Part shown: piece after piece, positions 31,991 to 44,300 of the stretch
Numbering within the stretch: the stretch's first letter is position 1
Layout: the number at the start of each line of letters is the position of its first letter
Assembly: GCF_029227915.1 (NCBI RefSeq)
Contig: NC_079875.1
Coordinates: 20,827,001-20,891,000, forward strand
DNA length: 64,000 nt
Direction of reading: 5' to 3'
From: Hydractinia symbiolongicarpus
Lineage: Eukaryota > Cnidaria > Hydrozoa > Anthoathecata > Hydractiniidae
Notes under the pieces: generated by a model
What the model was told of the DNA's origin: nothing
Database searches by the model: none
What the model saw: the letters and a program-made list of their open reading frames with translations, nothing else
Translations under genes and position numbers: made by a program

Positions 31991-34900
31991 TTACAATTCC
32001 AAAGGCACGGAATGTACACCATCCTCAAGGACATTCCTCTTATCGTAGAAAGCTGAGAGCCCTAGCTTGTTTTGCTCATAAGTCACCATGCCCTGGTTTC
32101 GCACCCGGAAGCCTACGTTTTTAGCGGTATCTAGCTCGCCTTTCAGTGCCCCCATGTACCTACCCCATGTCACTTTGTTCTGCCTTTTCGACATGCCTTT
32201 ACGCGAAAACTTTGTACCTTGATTGTCAATGCAATCATCCTAGACCCGATGAATTAAGGTTTGAACAGACCTCCTGTTCGACTCGAGTGCTTGTCGCTAA
32301 CGAGCAAGTTTTTTACATCCTCGTCGTACTGCTCGAGCATTTCCTTGCGAACGACCTCCCGCAGCTCTTCTCCCGAGATGGCAAAATACGCAATGTCCGT
32401 GTCCATGTATATGTACGCGAAATCTCGGCGATTTACGTACTTGTCGAGGAAGTCATAATAGAACTCGAGCATGCGCAACTTGGCCAGTTGGTAGACGACG
32501 ATACCACACTGATAAGCTCTATCAATGCTGACCCCTTGTTTACCTCTTCTTACGTCATACGCGTCCCGAGCTCTTCAAGGTCTTCGAGGTATGGGCTCCT
32601 CATTGCTGCATCGACCGCCTTCTCGTCTCTAGTTAAATTGGTGTTGGCGTGCCTTGCCAAGTCCTCGATCATCTTCCCGTAAAAGCTGTTCCCTTTCAGC
32701 TTGGCAGTGTCTCCCGTGATGCGCTTGTCAGGATCTTTATCCGCTTGTCGTTGCGCATCCGCAATCTCTTCTGGGAACCACGCGAAGGGCTTACCTCTAG
32801 AGTACTTGAGGAACTGATAATAGCAGTGACTTTTAGCCCATGCTCTAAGTACCATTTGAGCACAGGTGTGCACAACAAGATCCTCTCAGCTTTCATCACA
32901 CCCAAGAGCTTCTTGGTACCTGGAACACGTTTGCGCCCCGTCTGTTGTAGGTACTCGTGCATGTGCCGAGGTATTTGATCGTCTGGTATCTCCTTGACCA
33001 CAAGTAGCGGAGACATTTCGCTGAACTTGTCGTACAGCTCTTGGGGGACTTCTATATCAACTTGTGCAAAGTCGAAGAGCTCGCCGTCCAGAACACCTTG
33101 CTCCAGAGCCTCCAAACCCTCAACGGTGTCTGCCATCTTTATCAACTTCTCTTTCCCGCATGGAAAGTCCTGTAGCAAGGTACTCGGGTAGAGCATGTTG
33201 GCGTCATAGCCGAGAATGGTCTTGCATTTTCGTTGCTCATCGTCGATGTGAGATCTAATGGCTGTCACATCCCTCTCGTGATACCTGCAAAAAACGGTTG
33301 CGGGGCCTCCAACCATGCCGGTCTGCAATAGGTCTTAAGCCTCATTTCTCGTGCACTCGCCGCAGGTTTTTTAAACATCGATGCAAGCCTTGCACCTGGT
33401 TTTGAAGCAGTTGTCTTGACATTTGTGCGTGCAGGGTTCTCCTGGTGCATAGAGTTCTAACTCGGGGTTCAAGCGCAGAGACTTGTTCAAGACGTATCGC
33501 ATCGACACACCCGGAATGCTCACGGCATCCTTGAGAATGTCAATCTTATCCCCATAGTATGTGTTGTGAGTCTTGTCTACAGCATCAACGAAGGGCAGCA
33601 CGTCTGCCAAGTTGTACTCAGCCAGCCAGTCCAGCATAGTGACACAGCTGCGCTTGTAGAACTCCTTCCCGAAGGCTTGGTACTCTTCGGGGGAGAGTGT
33701 GTTTTTCCCGCTGAGACGGCTATAAAAGTCCTCTTGCTCTACGGGGCCGACATGGTTCAGCTTGTTATGGGCCGTTAACCACTCGTATGGGAACACTAGC
33801 TTTTCTAGTGCACATTCCAACGACTTGCACCAACCATCGTAACTCATGCAGGGCGCGAGAAAGTTTTTGATGTCGAGAAATTTGAACTTTGAAGTGGTGA
33901 GAGACATGTAGTCGTTATCTTTTTTAGCCACGGTGATCCTCTGGTTATCGTCTTTAGCAATTTGCTCGACAAAATACCGCTTGATCATGTTGATGTCATA
34001 CTTTCCGCTTTTAAACCTGATCAAAGCCACTTGGTTCACCCACTCGTTCCAAGCTTGTTGGGATTGATCGGAGAGCATGTCAAAATCCTCTGGTTTGGGT
34101 ACAGTCTTTCGACTTCGTCGACGATGAGGGCTTGCCTCTGTTCGAGTTGTTCAACGAATTTCCGCACCAACACCTTGGGGTATTCGTGCATGATGAACGT
34201 TAGATCTTGATTGAGACTATCGTAAAAGGCTACACTTACAGGGATATGCTCCGAGATGTATGTGATATCGCCCGTTTCCTGCTGGTGTAAAGCTTAAGAC
34301 CCTCGCGTATCACGCGCTCCCCTCCGTGCCCGCAGAGTGCATGATGGATATGTCTGCCAGTTTGTTCAGACATGGCTTCAATCCATTGATACGCCGCGTA
34401 ACTAAAGACATTATCAGGATAGAAGACCTTTTCCGATTTGCTCGGCATGCGCTCGACCTTTTTGCCTTTGCAAATGATTGTCGTCTTGACACCTTCACAC
34501 TCGTTCTGCTTGTGCCGCGAGAGGTTTTCAGATCTGGTGAAGATTTGGGTGCAAGCTTCGCATTCCCAGCGCTGAGTCAAAACATCCATCTTCTTGATGT
34601 GGAAGCAATGACCATCCAGCATGCCGAGATCGATTATGTCCAACCCCTTCTTGTACTGGTTTTGAACATAGACGAGCCGCCATGGTGCCTTGTCTGAGTT
34701 CGTCTTGGGTTCAAAGACCCTGATGTTGATCTTGAAGTGTTGGGCTTCCCTCCAAGTCCACTAGCTTCGTAGCACGTACTCCTTCCCGCTTTAGCTTGGA
34801 GTCTTCGTAGTACTCGCGTGCCAGTTTGAGGACCAGTTAGGAACTCTGTTCCCCTTTTTACGTCGGCCCTCTCCCTTACAGCCAAGCATCTCCAAAAGCA

Positions 34901-35660
34901 CAGGTTGTCCGTTCTGGCATCTTCACCGTCCATGGCGTAGATATACCTTTTGCCCAGCAGCCAGTCCGGAAAAGGTCCGCATCCAAGTTGGGGCTCCCTC
35001 GTAGATATGATCTTGACCTGTACATGCTTGAAGACTATCTTGCCTTCGTATGCTTCAGGAGGCTCGATGGGTCTGTCGGGTGGCAAGTAGGCTTTAGTCT
35101 AAAAGGCCGCATCCTCCAGATCCAGACGCTTCATCTCGCATTCTTCCATAAAGGCTTCTATTTCCGCCATGCTCGAAAGTGATCCGGAGCTCTTGATCTT
35201 GTGGTAGGCCGACACGTCTTCACCACCTCGGTAGATGTCACAGCCGAAACTATAGACCACCTTGATGCGCATGTCTACGTGGGGGGTGATTTTTCGCATG
35301 ATAGCATCCGTCAACGGTTGGTTAAGGATCTTGTTGAACTGCCAGGTCTTGGTGCGATTTCCGTCTTCCAAAAATTGCGCGTCATTCTTGTCAAATATGT
35401 TCTGGATGTCCTCGATTCCCTCCGGGTTCGTGGCCTGCTTCGATTCTTTCCCGAACATGTGTTTGAGGTCGGCGATTCCCTGGTATTCATCATCGATGGT
35501 GATCCGTTGGACGTCGTCGTGGAGCGTCGAACTTCTCGAGATTTGCTCCTTCGCCTTGTTATAGTAGTAAGTAACGGTATCCCGCACGCTCCGTAGTTGA
35601 TCAACGAGAGCGTCGCGAGTTGCCGCTACTATACAGATTTCGACTTCAAAACACCGGTCC
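31991..35660 (-). pseudogene. polB: Protein-primed family B DNA polymerase, broken
   Basis: About 1,200 codons scattered over several frames. In order: an N-terminal region ending at in-frame TAG 35099; DARTDNLCFWRCLA; a C2H2-like finger CEACTQIFTRSENLSRHKQ (~34.55 kb); and exonuclease motif FKFLDIKNFLAPCMSYD (~33.87 kb). Then polymerase motif A GYDANMLYPST (~33.2 kb), motif B KLKGNSFYGK (~32.68 kb), motif C YMDTDIAYF (~32.4 kb) and the C-terminal NVGFRVRNQGMVTYEQNKLG. This is the replicase of Polintons. At least six frame changes make it inactive. The frame stays open through the right TIR to 35896, outside the element, so the true start is not clear. Confidence 0.88.
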
Positions 35661-35874
35661 TTGAGTATGGGACTTTCCCCTACTCGATTGCGCAAGCTCG
35701 AGATTTTGTTGATATCAGCATTATTACTAACTGCGTGTGCGCATGGGCAAGAATTATCGGAATCGAATTTGTCATCGGATTTGTTTTCGGATGCCGTCGG
35801 ATTTACCGATTTTGGGAGGGTGGAGGCTGGGGTGGGGATGGAGAGGGTGGAAGCGGGGGTTTGACGATCGAAAC
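35658..35874 (-). repeat. Polinton right terminal inverted repeat
   Basis: Reverse complement of the left TIR at roughly 90% identity. It carries a 12-bp extra segment (GATGACAAATTC in TIR orientation) around 35765-35780. Confidence 0.92.
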
Positions 35875-38310
35875 CCCAAAACCTGTTTATATTCACTCCT
35901 TACTACTACTAATTATGTAACCGCGGAGTATAATTTAACTACCATTCGCGTAAAGTAAGACCGCTATAATTCATGAAAACTTCCTCTTAAAATAAAAAGA
36001 AGCGCAATTTCACATGAAATCAATGAAAGTGTATTGAGAAAAGACTTTTCTTTTAAAAATATTTAACATCATTTTTACGTCATTCGCAAAAATTATTTTC
36101 CGGAACTATTTAAAAACAATCATCCGCAAAAATAGGTACTATTAGGGTAATTTGTGTTGAAGCAGAAATTAGGTACGCTTAAATTAATATACTTTTTTAA
36201 TCGTGTGCAATTTTAATTTGAAATGTCTTTAATTTCTTCGTCAGAGTGATGTTGGGAATTGCAGAAAACATTAGTGTATTACGTATGATTTGTTTTTTCT
36301 TTTATCACCCAACCATGTAATAGTAGATGCTCAAAAATACGTGTCCAGTTCGATTAATTGAACCTCCTCCGTATCATTCCAAAGATTACTCTTTTCCTTA
36401 TCCTTGTCCACAGGGATTGCTGCCTGATGCCAAAGGCGCTAGCGCTTACTTGACGGCTAATAAGACCCTGGCTCAGGCTGCTTTTCATAACCAATATATT
36501 GATTACTATAAATAATTAATGGTTCGTCTTGCTGATACAATATCTCCAGCTAGCAAAAGGAACTTGATCGAGTCCTCGTTCCTCACTTGCATAAAGGACG
36601 ATAGATCTTGGTTGCTTATGATTTTCAACGCTTGACTTTAGAAAGTTTTATTTCAAACTAAGTTAATATTTGTAAATGCTGGAACTATATTTTATGAAAT
36701 CTTATAAGAAACAAAATATATGTAAAAAGAATGTAGTGCCATGTGATTAGACAAAACCGATATACTAATACACAACATAACTAGCCAGCTTTTATATTTT
36801 CAATCGAGTACCTCTTTGGAAAAAGGTTCTAAGTCTTAGATTGTGGCATCTAGCTAGCTAGCCATATATTTAATAAAGAAACAAAAAACTTTACAATATC
36901 CAGCTTATATAGCTATGTACTGTATTAAATATAATGTTGTAAATCTCGTGATCAAGAAAGGTCCTAGCAACCTAACGCATGACCCAGCGATTAATGTACT
37001 TGTTTATCACGTAAATGTGTTGTATATTGTAAAGAGCTTCATACATATTTTCTTCGGCTCATACGTTTTCCGGATCTTCAACAAAATATGTCTTTCGGAT
37101 AATTTTTTTTAGCTGTAAATCCTTTTTGTTATGTTTCCTGACCAAAGTTTTATTTCGAAAGGTGATATTTTTCTAACTAGCTTAAAAATGATTTGTGCGG
37201 TAAAATTTTGTGCAAGTATGATGTGTTTGACAGCTAAACGTAACAGACCAACAAAATATGTAATAAAGTAGAGAGCTTTGAAAAAGTTGTGGCTACATTC
37301 GGTGGATTTTAAAGTTAAGTCACATGTATTTTAGAAAGTTTAAAAGTGAAACGCGAGGATCATTTTATACATACAAGAGTGAATTGTGGAATTGTAACGC
37401 TCTTAAACCGGTTGGCAAAATTAAAAAAATAGTTGCATGATCAAATAAAACGAACCAGTTAGATGTTCCGAAAAGAGATATAGGTATTAACAATTTTTGG
37501 ATGAGAAAACAAAAAGATTTGTTTGTAGATAAGAATTGTACTGAAAGAAGTGGGGAGTTAAAAAAGCATGCAAAAAGGTTGGCAAGATGAAAGAGGTAAG
37601 AGGTTCTTTTTTCTTTTTCGAAAAGAAAAATGCACAGATAATAAACTTTAACAACCTCTTTAGTTAATCTCTTAATTTTTATTTGATTTAAATAATCTTT
37701 CTCCTTCCCGATATTTGGTATTATGTTTAAAATGATTGTCGTATTTCAACTTAAGTAATAAGTGATAACTACCAAGAGAGTTGGCCAATAACACACATTG
37801 ATATCAAAATTTGTGAAGCTTTATCACTAAACTCTTTTACTTAAAAGAGAAGTTAGTTTAGATAGCTGATAGCTGCTAGAAGCAGTTAAGAGAGTTTTAT
37901 TGATGAACATTGTTAGTTAAGTGTTTGTTTGCATTCCTAACATATAAATCGTGGTCACACTAGCAGTTCATTCTGACAACAGTGTTTAAACCTTAAACCT
38001 TTTTTTTAAAAAATACGATTTCCTGAGTAAACGAATTTATGACGTCCAGACAGGACTTGTCTTGACTTATTCAGATGTTGTTTTTATTTTCATAAAATTG
38101 TGATTGTTTTGCGAGTAAGTACGCAATGTTTTTTTTCGTGTCTTATTGGTTGTTTCAATTTAAACAAGTCTGGACAGGGATTTGTTGTTTTAACGTCAAC
38201 GATAATAAGAACTTTAAAAAAGTTTCGATATTTAATTTTGCATTAAAATACAGTGTAGAAGAAATTTTAAACTTGGTTTAAAAAAAAAGTTATCGCTTCT
38301 TAGAGTTAAA
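35875..38310. other. Intergenic, 5' of the PH-domain gene
   Basis: AT-rich sequence with no supported gene. The last few hundred bases (about 37900-38310) must include the 5' UTR and promoter of the + gene that follows. No core promoter element is called. Confidence 0.45.
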
Positions 38311-41300
38311 ATGTTGAAGAAAAATGGTGTCATTCGTGGTTGCACACTCCTCGAAGATTGGTTTGTGAAATCTCCACCACTGCATAAGTTAAAAAGCACA
38401 TGGCGAAAACGATATTTTGTGTTAGCAAAATCAGAATCTTTACAGTCCTTTAAAAAATCAATGCCAAGTTTCTTTTTGATATATTGGACTGGAAAAAGGG
38501 AGAAGGCTAAAGGTACAAGACCAATCAGTACGTATAATTTAGTTCGGATAATCAAATGGCTTTTACACTTTGTTCTGGTTTCGTTCCTAGGTTAAACTTG
38601 AAATTCATTTCTTCCAAGGAATATGAAGCGTAGAAAATTAGTTATGCAGTTAGGCAATAAGGTAAAAACATCAGCATAAATAATAAAGTGTATAGTTGAA
38701 ATGTGAGAAAGGCATGTTATTGAAAACAGAAATCTTTCTATAATTCAATAGCAAGCAACTCTATTGGCTTTTTTAGATGCTTAAATTAGCTATTCAAAAT
38801 GGCCGCCGCAAAGCAATAACATTTAAGTTTTGTTTTTGCTTTCTGCACCAATCATGACGATCTACATTTATGCTTGCGTAAACCTATACAACTTCTGCAA
38901 ATTTCGATATATCGTAGTTAGTAGACTTTACAATTATGAAAAGTGAGGGGCTTGCGCTTGGGGTGAAATATCTTTTGGAAATGCAAGTCGGATGCTTTCT
39001 TAAGAAAATAATGCGATACAAATGATTTTTTTATATTTTTAAATTTTTATTAGCCAATCATTTGGAAAAGAGCGTCGTGTCTGTAGAGCTTTTCATCATG
39101 TTTAAAGAAAACCTGTCAATACATTTTGAAAATGCAGCTATTATTCCGGACTAAAAAACAATCCCTGTTTTTCATTTCTGTCTTTTGATCGGTATATAAC
39201 CGCTTGTTGTGCATTGACAGCTTTTACTAACGTACAATCGACTCTCTCTAATTCGATTTTCCATGAGGATAGAATTTTTATCGAATTAGAGAGAGAATGA
39301 CACCCTTGACACATGACATAGCATGGTCAATCGTGAAGCGTTTTCCACAGACACAAATTGTTGGTAGGAACTTCAAATCCCACCGATATCTCATTCGTAT
39401 GGCATCATAAAACTCTCTTTTGTTGAGTGCATCGTAATTGTCATTTGCTCGTAATTGCTCATTCGTCAAGCGTTGGCGAATTTCTTTCAGCTTTTCGTTA
39501 TGCAACATTTGTTTCTGTTTAAGGATTTTGCTTTTGATATTATTGTGTAACTGTTTGTCAAATTTATAAGACGTTTGCTGTAGTTTAATTCTTTCTGCTA
39601 GTTGTTTTGTCATTTCAACAGAATTTTCATGTTCTCTCTTTGATGATTCGACTAATATCACAATTCCCATACCACCTTAGCGAATTGGTAAACTCAGTAA
39701 TATTCTCTCGTTTTCGGTACATTTATGTCCCTCTGTGCTGGGATCAATGTATTGTCGATAACATCGTCCAGTACTTTGATATACTTGCTCATATCCCCAA
39801 GTGTCCGGATAAAATAGTTAAATTTGTGTTGAAATCCACTTATGTAAGCAGCATAGGCAGCGTGTGGTTGAAAAAGTGCAATTTTAGCTAACTTCTTTAT
39901 CTGAACAATCCATTCATTTACCAACCCAATGATGTACTTTTCTTTCTCATCTTGTGTACCTATAAAGCAGCCAAGATATTTATTTCCAACTGTAGTGATG
40001 TTTATCTCCGTGTCACTGAAGACATTATCAGCTACTAATTTATGTTCATCCTTTACTATTAACCATGATTTTGATGCTTTAGGATAATAGCCGAATAATG
40101 GACCATAATGCTCAACTTTATCCCACCATTTTCTTAATTCAAATATTTTTCCGGCACTTCCCAGATCATCAATCAGCATAAGCGCAATGAGTTATGTTCA
40201 ACTTTCTATCTTCCACGTCATTCTTCAACAGCGGGAGAAGAGGAACAATTCCAACTGCATAAGCTGGCATAGCGAACGGGTCACCTTGAGTTGTTCCTTC
40301 TGCCGATAATATTTCTTTCCCACCCATAACAAACAGCCTCGATGGTGAGCTATAACAATTTTGTATATACGTAGACATAGCTGGACATATGTATCGGATA
40401 TTATGAAGTAGCACTTTCCGATTAAGTGAGTTAAAAGCATTCGTAGCATCTACTAAAAGTAATGCGTCTGTTCCTTCTTCTTCAAAAATTGTTGTCATGG
40501 CATGAGCAGCTGCCTCACATCCAGAAGGTAGACCAGCACATAATTGGAGAGAACCAGTGCTTTCAAGTATTTCCGGTTTGATTGCTGATATTATGGACTT
40601 TCCAATCACCCTTCGAAGAACCTCCCCCACACCGATAGGCCGCACACCAGGTTTCTTACTACTGGTATTAACCTACAAGCGATGTATGCTTCCAGTGAGA
40701 ATCGAATTAAGGAGTGTCTCTCTAATTCAAATTTTTAGGCAGCAAAGTAGAAAAAATCAAATTACAGAAAAGCCTCAACAATTTTAGATTTTCTTTTCCA
40801 AATGGACACAGTGTTTTGTGGAACTTCAACCAAAAAGCTTCTTTATTGGGTTTTCCCTGTCAAATTCCAGCAAGGCTTTGTACTCGTTTCTTCCATACAG
40901 CTGCCATTTTCTTGAGTTCGAATGCTTTTGTTTTTACAAATTTGCTTTTAAAATGCAATTTTAAAACATTCGAATGAATGGAAATTCAAATTTCGAATTA
41001 TGGTTGGAAATTTTGATTAGGGCCTTTTTACACTCAAGAAATCGAATTAATCGGTGAAAAAACGTCGGGGGAAAATTTCGTCAGAAAAAATTTAATCGGG
41101 GATTAAGTCACTTTTCCTCGACTAATTTTTGATACTAGCTGTTAGCCCGTGGAAAAATCCACGGGTTTGCCCGTCCTTTTTATACCGCATTTCATGCGTC
41201 TGGCTACTTACGCAGCTAAGCTACCATTTTACGTGACAGACAGACAGAGGGACAGACGTATACGGGTATTATAATATAGACTAGTCGTTAACCCGTGGAA

Positions 41301-44300
41301 AAATCCACGGGGTCGCCCGTCGTGTTCGCTCATCCTTTAAATTTACCCGTCGTAACAAGGTGGATAAAAATATATCGCATTTGATATTCGTGCGCATTTT
41401 AAAAATTTCGTGTTTCCGTTACAAGACGCCGCTTTCGCGGACACACAGACAGACGGAATACGGCTATTATTATAATATAGACTAGTCGTTGCCCGTGGAA
41501 AAATCCACGGGTTCGCCCGTCCTTTAAATTTGCCCGTGGCAACAACGTGGATAAAAATAAATCGCATTTAATATTCGTGTTTCCGTAGCACGATTTTCTA
41601 ACTCAGCGGGGGGTCCGTGCAGAGACAGACAGACGGCGGCTATTATTATAGAGATTCCTGTAGATGACCTCACAAGGGAATTTGAATCTTTTTTTTATCT
41701 ATGTATGTTTTTCATACAAAAAACAACTACAGAAATCTAGTCCAAATCAGTTAGTTCGTTTTTTTGTACTAGTTGTAAAGTCAGCATCTGTGTCAAAGTT
41801 ATCCTCTTCCTGATTTTCTTCAACTAATCCAGTGTAGTTCCAATCGTAAAGGCTGTTCATGAAATCATTTATCACATTTAAGGTTTTTTCATCGTCGCTC
41901 GTAAGGTGGTAACAATGAGAAAAAAAGTTTAGAATACAAAGAAAAAAGTCATGGTAAATTCTTAGTCGGCCCCGACTTTTCTTTCCCTGATAAGGTAATT
42001 TCTGCGCATAGATCAAATCTAGATCGAATTATTGACAGGATCGAATTATAGATCAAATTATGGAGTTTCATTTATGACAGTTTCTTAAGGAAAATTTACT
42101 GTGACTTTGAATTTGATAAAATTAGGGAAAGTATCGAATTACGGAGGTTCGAATTAAAGAGAGAGACGGCTGTATTATTATCCCTACAATAACGATATAA
42201 AACAATAATAAACGGATACTAATTTTGATGTTGTAATGTGAAATACAAAAACTAGAGATAACAAGTACGGACCGAGCTCAGTCGAAAATATTAATGCCAT
42301 CCTCTTACTCGGGTGATGAGAGTAAGCTGAAACATATTTCTGTCATTTTCATATGTTTTTAGGAATTATACCACTTGATCAATCCTGTCAGGTGAAATTG
42401 ACAAATCATCCGTTAAATAAGGAAAAGTATCCTTATGTTGTGTCTGTAGCTTCTACAGAGCGTGAATACTATCTATGTGCTGACAATGACACTACCAGAA
42501 TTTTATGGCATGATACAATGGTGCAAGTTGTGAAAGCGGCACAAGAAGCTGATTATCCAATGTTTCTCAACATGCCAGTACGTTTGTTAGCAATTTGTAT
42601 ATTTTCGCTTTCGTGTTTCGTTGTTTTTTTTGGGTTTTTTTTATTTTTTTATTTACCGTATTTTCCGGTATATAACCCGCACATCGTGTAACCCGCAGCT
42701 CAGCTTTTTTAGTGAGTTATAAACTAGATGTTATCAGATAGCCCGGACCTTCATAAAACCCGCATAAAATTTCAATCGATATGTTTTACTTACCCGCACC
42801 TTTGCATAACCCGTATCGTGTTAAGAAAAAAATTTAGCGTATTTTTACTTACCCTAATCATTTTATAAAAATGTGCGTGTGTTCTGTTTTTTTCATGCTG
42901 GAGACAAGTGGGGGATGCTTAACTCGTGAACACCAAACACGAGAACCGAGTGTCTGAACTAGCAACTCTCTCAGTCTTAACTTCCTTGTCTCCCATTGCC
43001 GAAAAAATAATGAATTAAAATTAATTTAACAAATAAGTTAACAAATAAACAAAAAACAAAAAACCCCATTCTATCAGGTTACAAACCTAAAATAAAATCT
43101 CTGTTTTTATGTATACTTAAGTTTTTTTGGCATAAAAATAAACAACATTATAATTGTCACGGATTGTCTGAAACAGCGATGTATGGAACGTTCTTTTCTA
43201 CTGTTTATAGAATTTTGTTATCTATTTATATCTCAGCAATTACAGTGTGCATGATAAAGTGAATGGCGGCAATGAGGAGGAGATAGTTGCGTGTGTCTTA
43301 TTAATTGTATTTTATATTTATTTTTGATATTTTTAGTGGACCCCTGTTGCGCGAAGGCAGCGAAGATAAAAAAGAAAATTTTTATCCATGCTTTAATTTT
43401 AATATTTTTCAATATTTTTAACAGGAATTAATAATTAAGTCTTGGGCACTAGGTTGTGAAATACCTGTCAATTTAACCTAAAAATGATACCTGCTATATT
43501 GCTCTATAACCAGAAGCAATCATTTTAATGTGCTCAATGTGATTGCAAAGATATAAATAGATTAGAATTATATTCAACACAAAAGAAAAATGATCTCCAG
43601 AATTGTGTTTCAGAGAGAGCTCGTAATATTAGTACTGGCAAGCAATAGAAAGTTAAAGCAATTTCACTGTGTGAAAAAATTAAATCACGTAATTGAAGTA
43701 AGATTACGTAGATATAGGATCGCGCATGGAGTTATATTAATGTACGCATTTTATCCCGTTGGTGCTATTTTCTTCATTGAATGCATAAACTTTAAATTTC
43801 ACAATAAATGACAGAAAATATTAAACTTATCACATTACCCGCACCACATTATAACCCGCACCAACGGTGGAAGTCATAAAAATGAACTTATTACTCGCGA
43901 GTTATATACCGGAAAATACGGTATGTTATCTTTTTTATCAAATTGTGTGGTGAATAAACACTAAACACATCTTTATTGTTTTCACCGATGAATAATGTGA
44001 AAAGTTAATCTTATCAGGGCGACAAAATAATTTTCACACTGAGTAGGAAAAAAAGCAAACTTTAAGCATTTATTATGCATTAATTAATTTTTTTTTACTT
44101 TCATATCTATTCGAAAGTTGTTCCCGGCAACCTTGCTAAATCAATAACAATAATCTAAAAAGTGGCTCATAAACTTTAAATTTCACTCGTCAGTTAGGAC
44201 TGGCGAGAATGTTAGCGGACAAAGGTTTAGGGTATAAGGTTTTAGTGGTTAATTGTCTGACTTCAGCTTAATGAAAGAGGAAATAACAAATATTGAAAAA

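Larger units (their letters stand above)
19468..35874. mobile_element. Polinton/Maverick transposon, full-length but decayed
   Basis: A 16.4-kb unit bounded by ~200-bp TIRs. It encodes a double-jelly-roll major capsid protein, retroviral-type integrase, family B DNA polymerase, packaging ATPase fragment, HNH nuclease, BRO-N protein and about ten small proteins. Genes from ~20 to 21.9 kb and from 24.7 to 27.4 kb run mainly on +; those from 27.5 to 35.6 kb run on -. No adenain-like protease was recognised. Most genes have nonsense codons or frameshifts, so the copy is inactive. A 6-bp target duplication is expected for Polintons but not seen: the left side is (GAT)n and the right side CCCAAAAC. 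Confidence 0.95.
39235..42172. mobile_element. TA-flanked TIR transposon, composite (pogo/Tigger-like?)
   Basis: Outer ends CAATCGACTCTCTCTAATTC (39235 on) and GAGAGAGACGGCTG (to 42172) are inverted and flanked by TA on both sides. Further copies of the same terminal motif lie at 39279-39296 and ~40720, so elements of this family are nested or partly duplicated. On -, 40780-40960 encodes a helix-turn-helix like CENP-B N-terminal domains (LLEFDREN...TVSIWKRKSKIVEAF, with shifts). The frame 42016-41747 (TSDDEKTLNVINDFMNSLYD) could be a transposase tail. It lies in intron 1 of the PH-domain gene. Confidence 0.5.

Noticed and set aside
19468-35874. Adenain-like cysteine protease, a usual Polinton gene
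   Set aside because: Looked for on both strands; no convincing His/Asp/Cys arrangement was found, so none is annotated.
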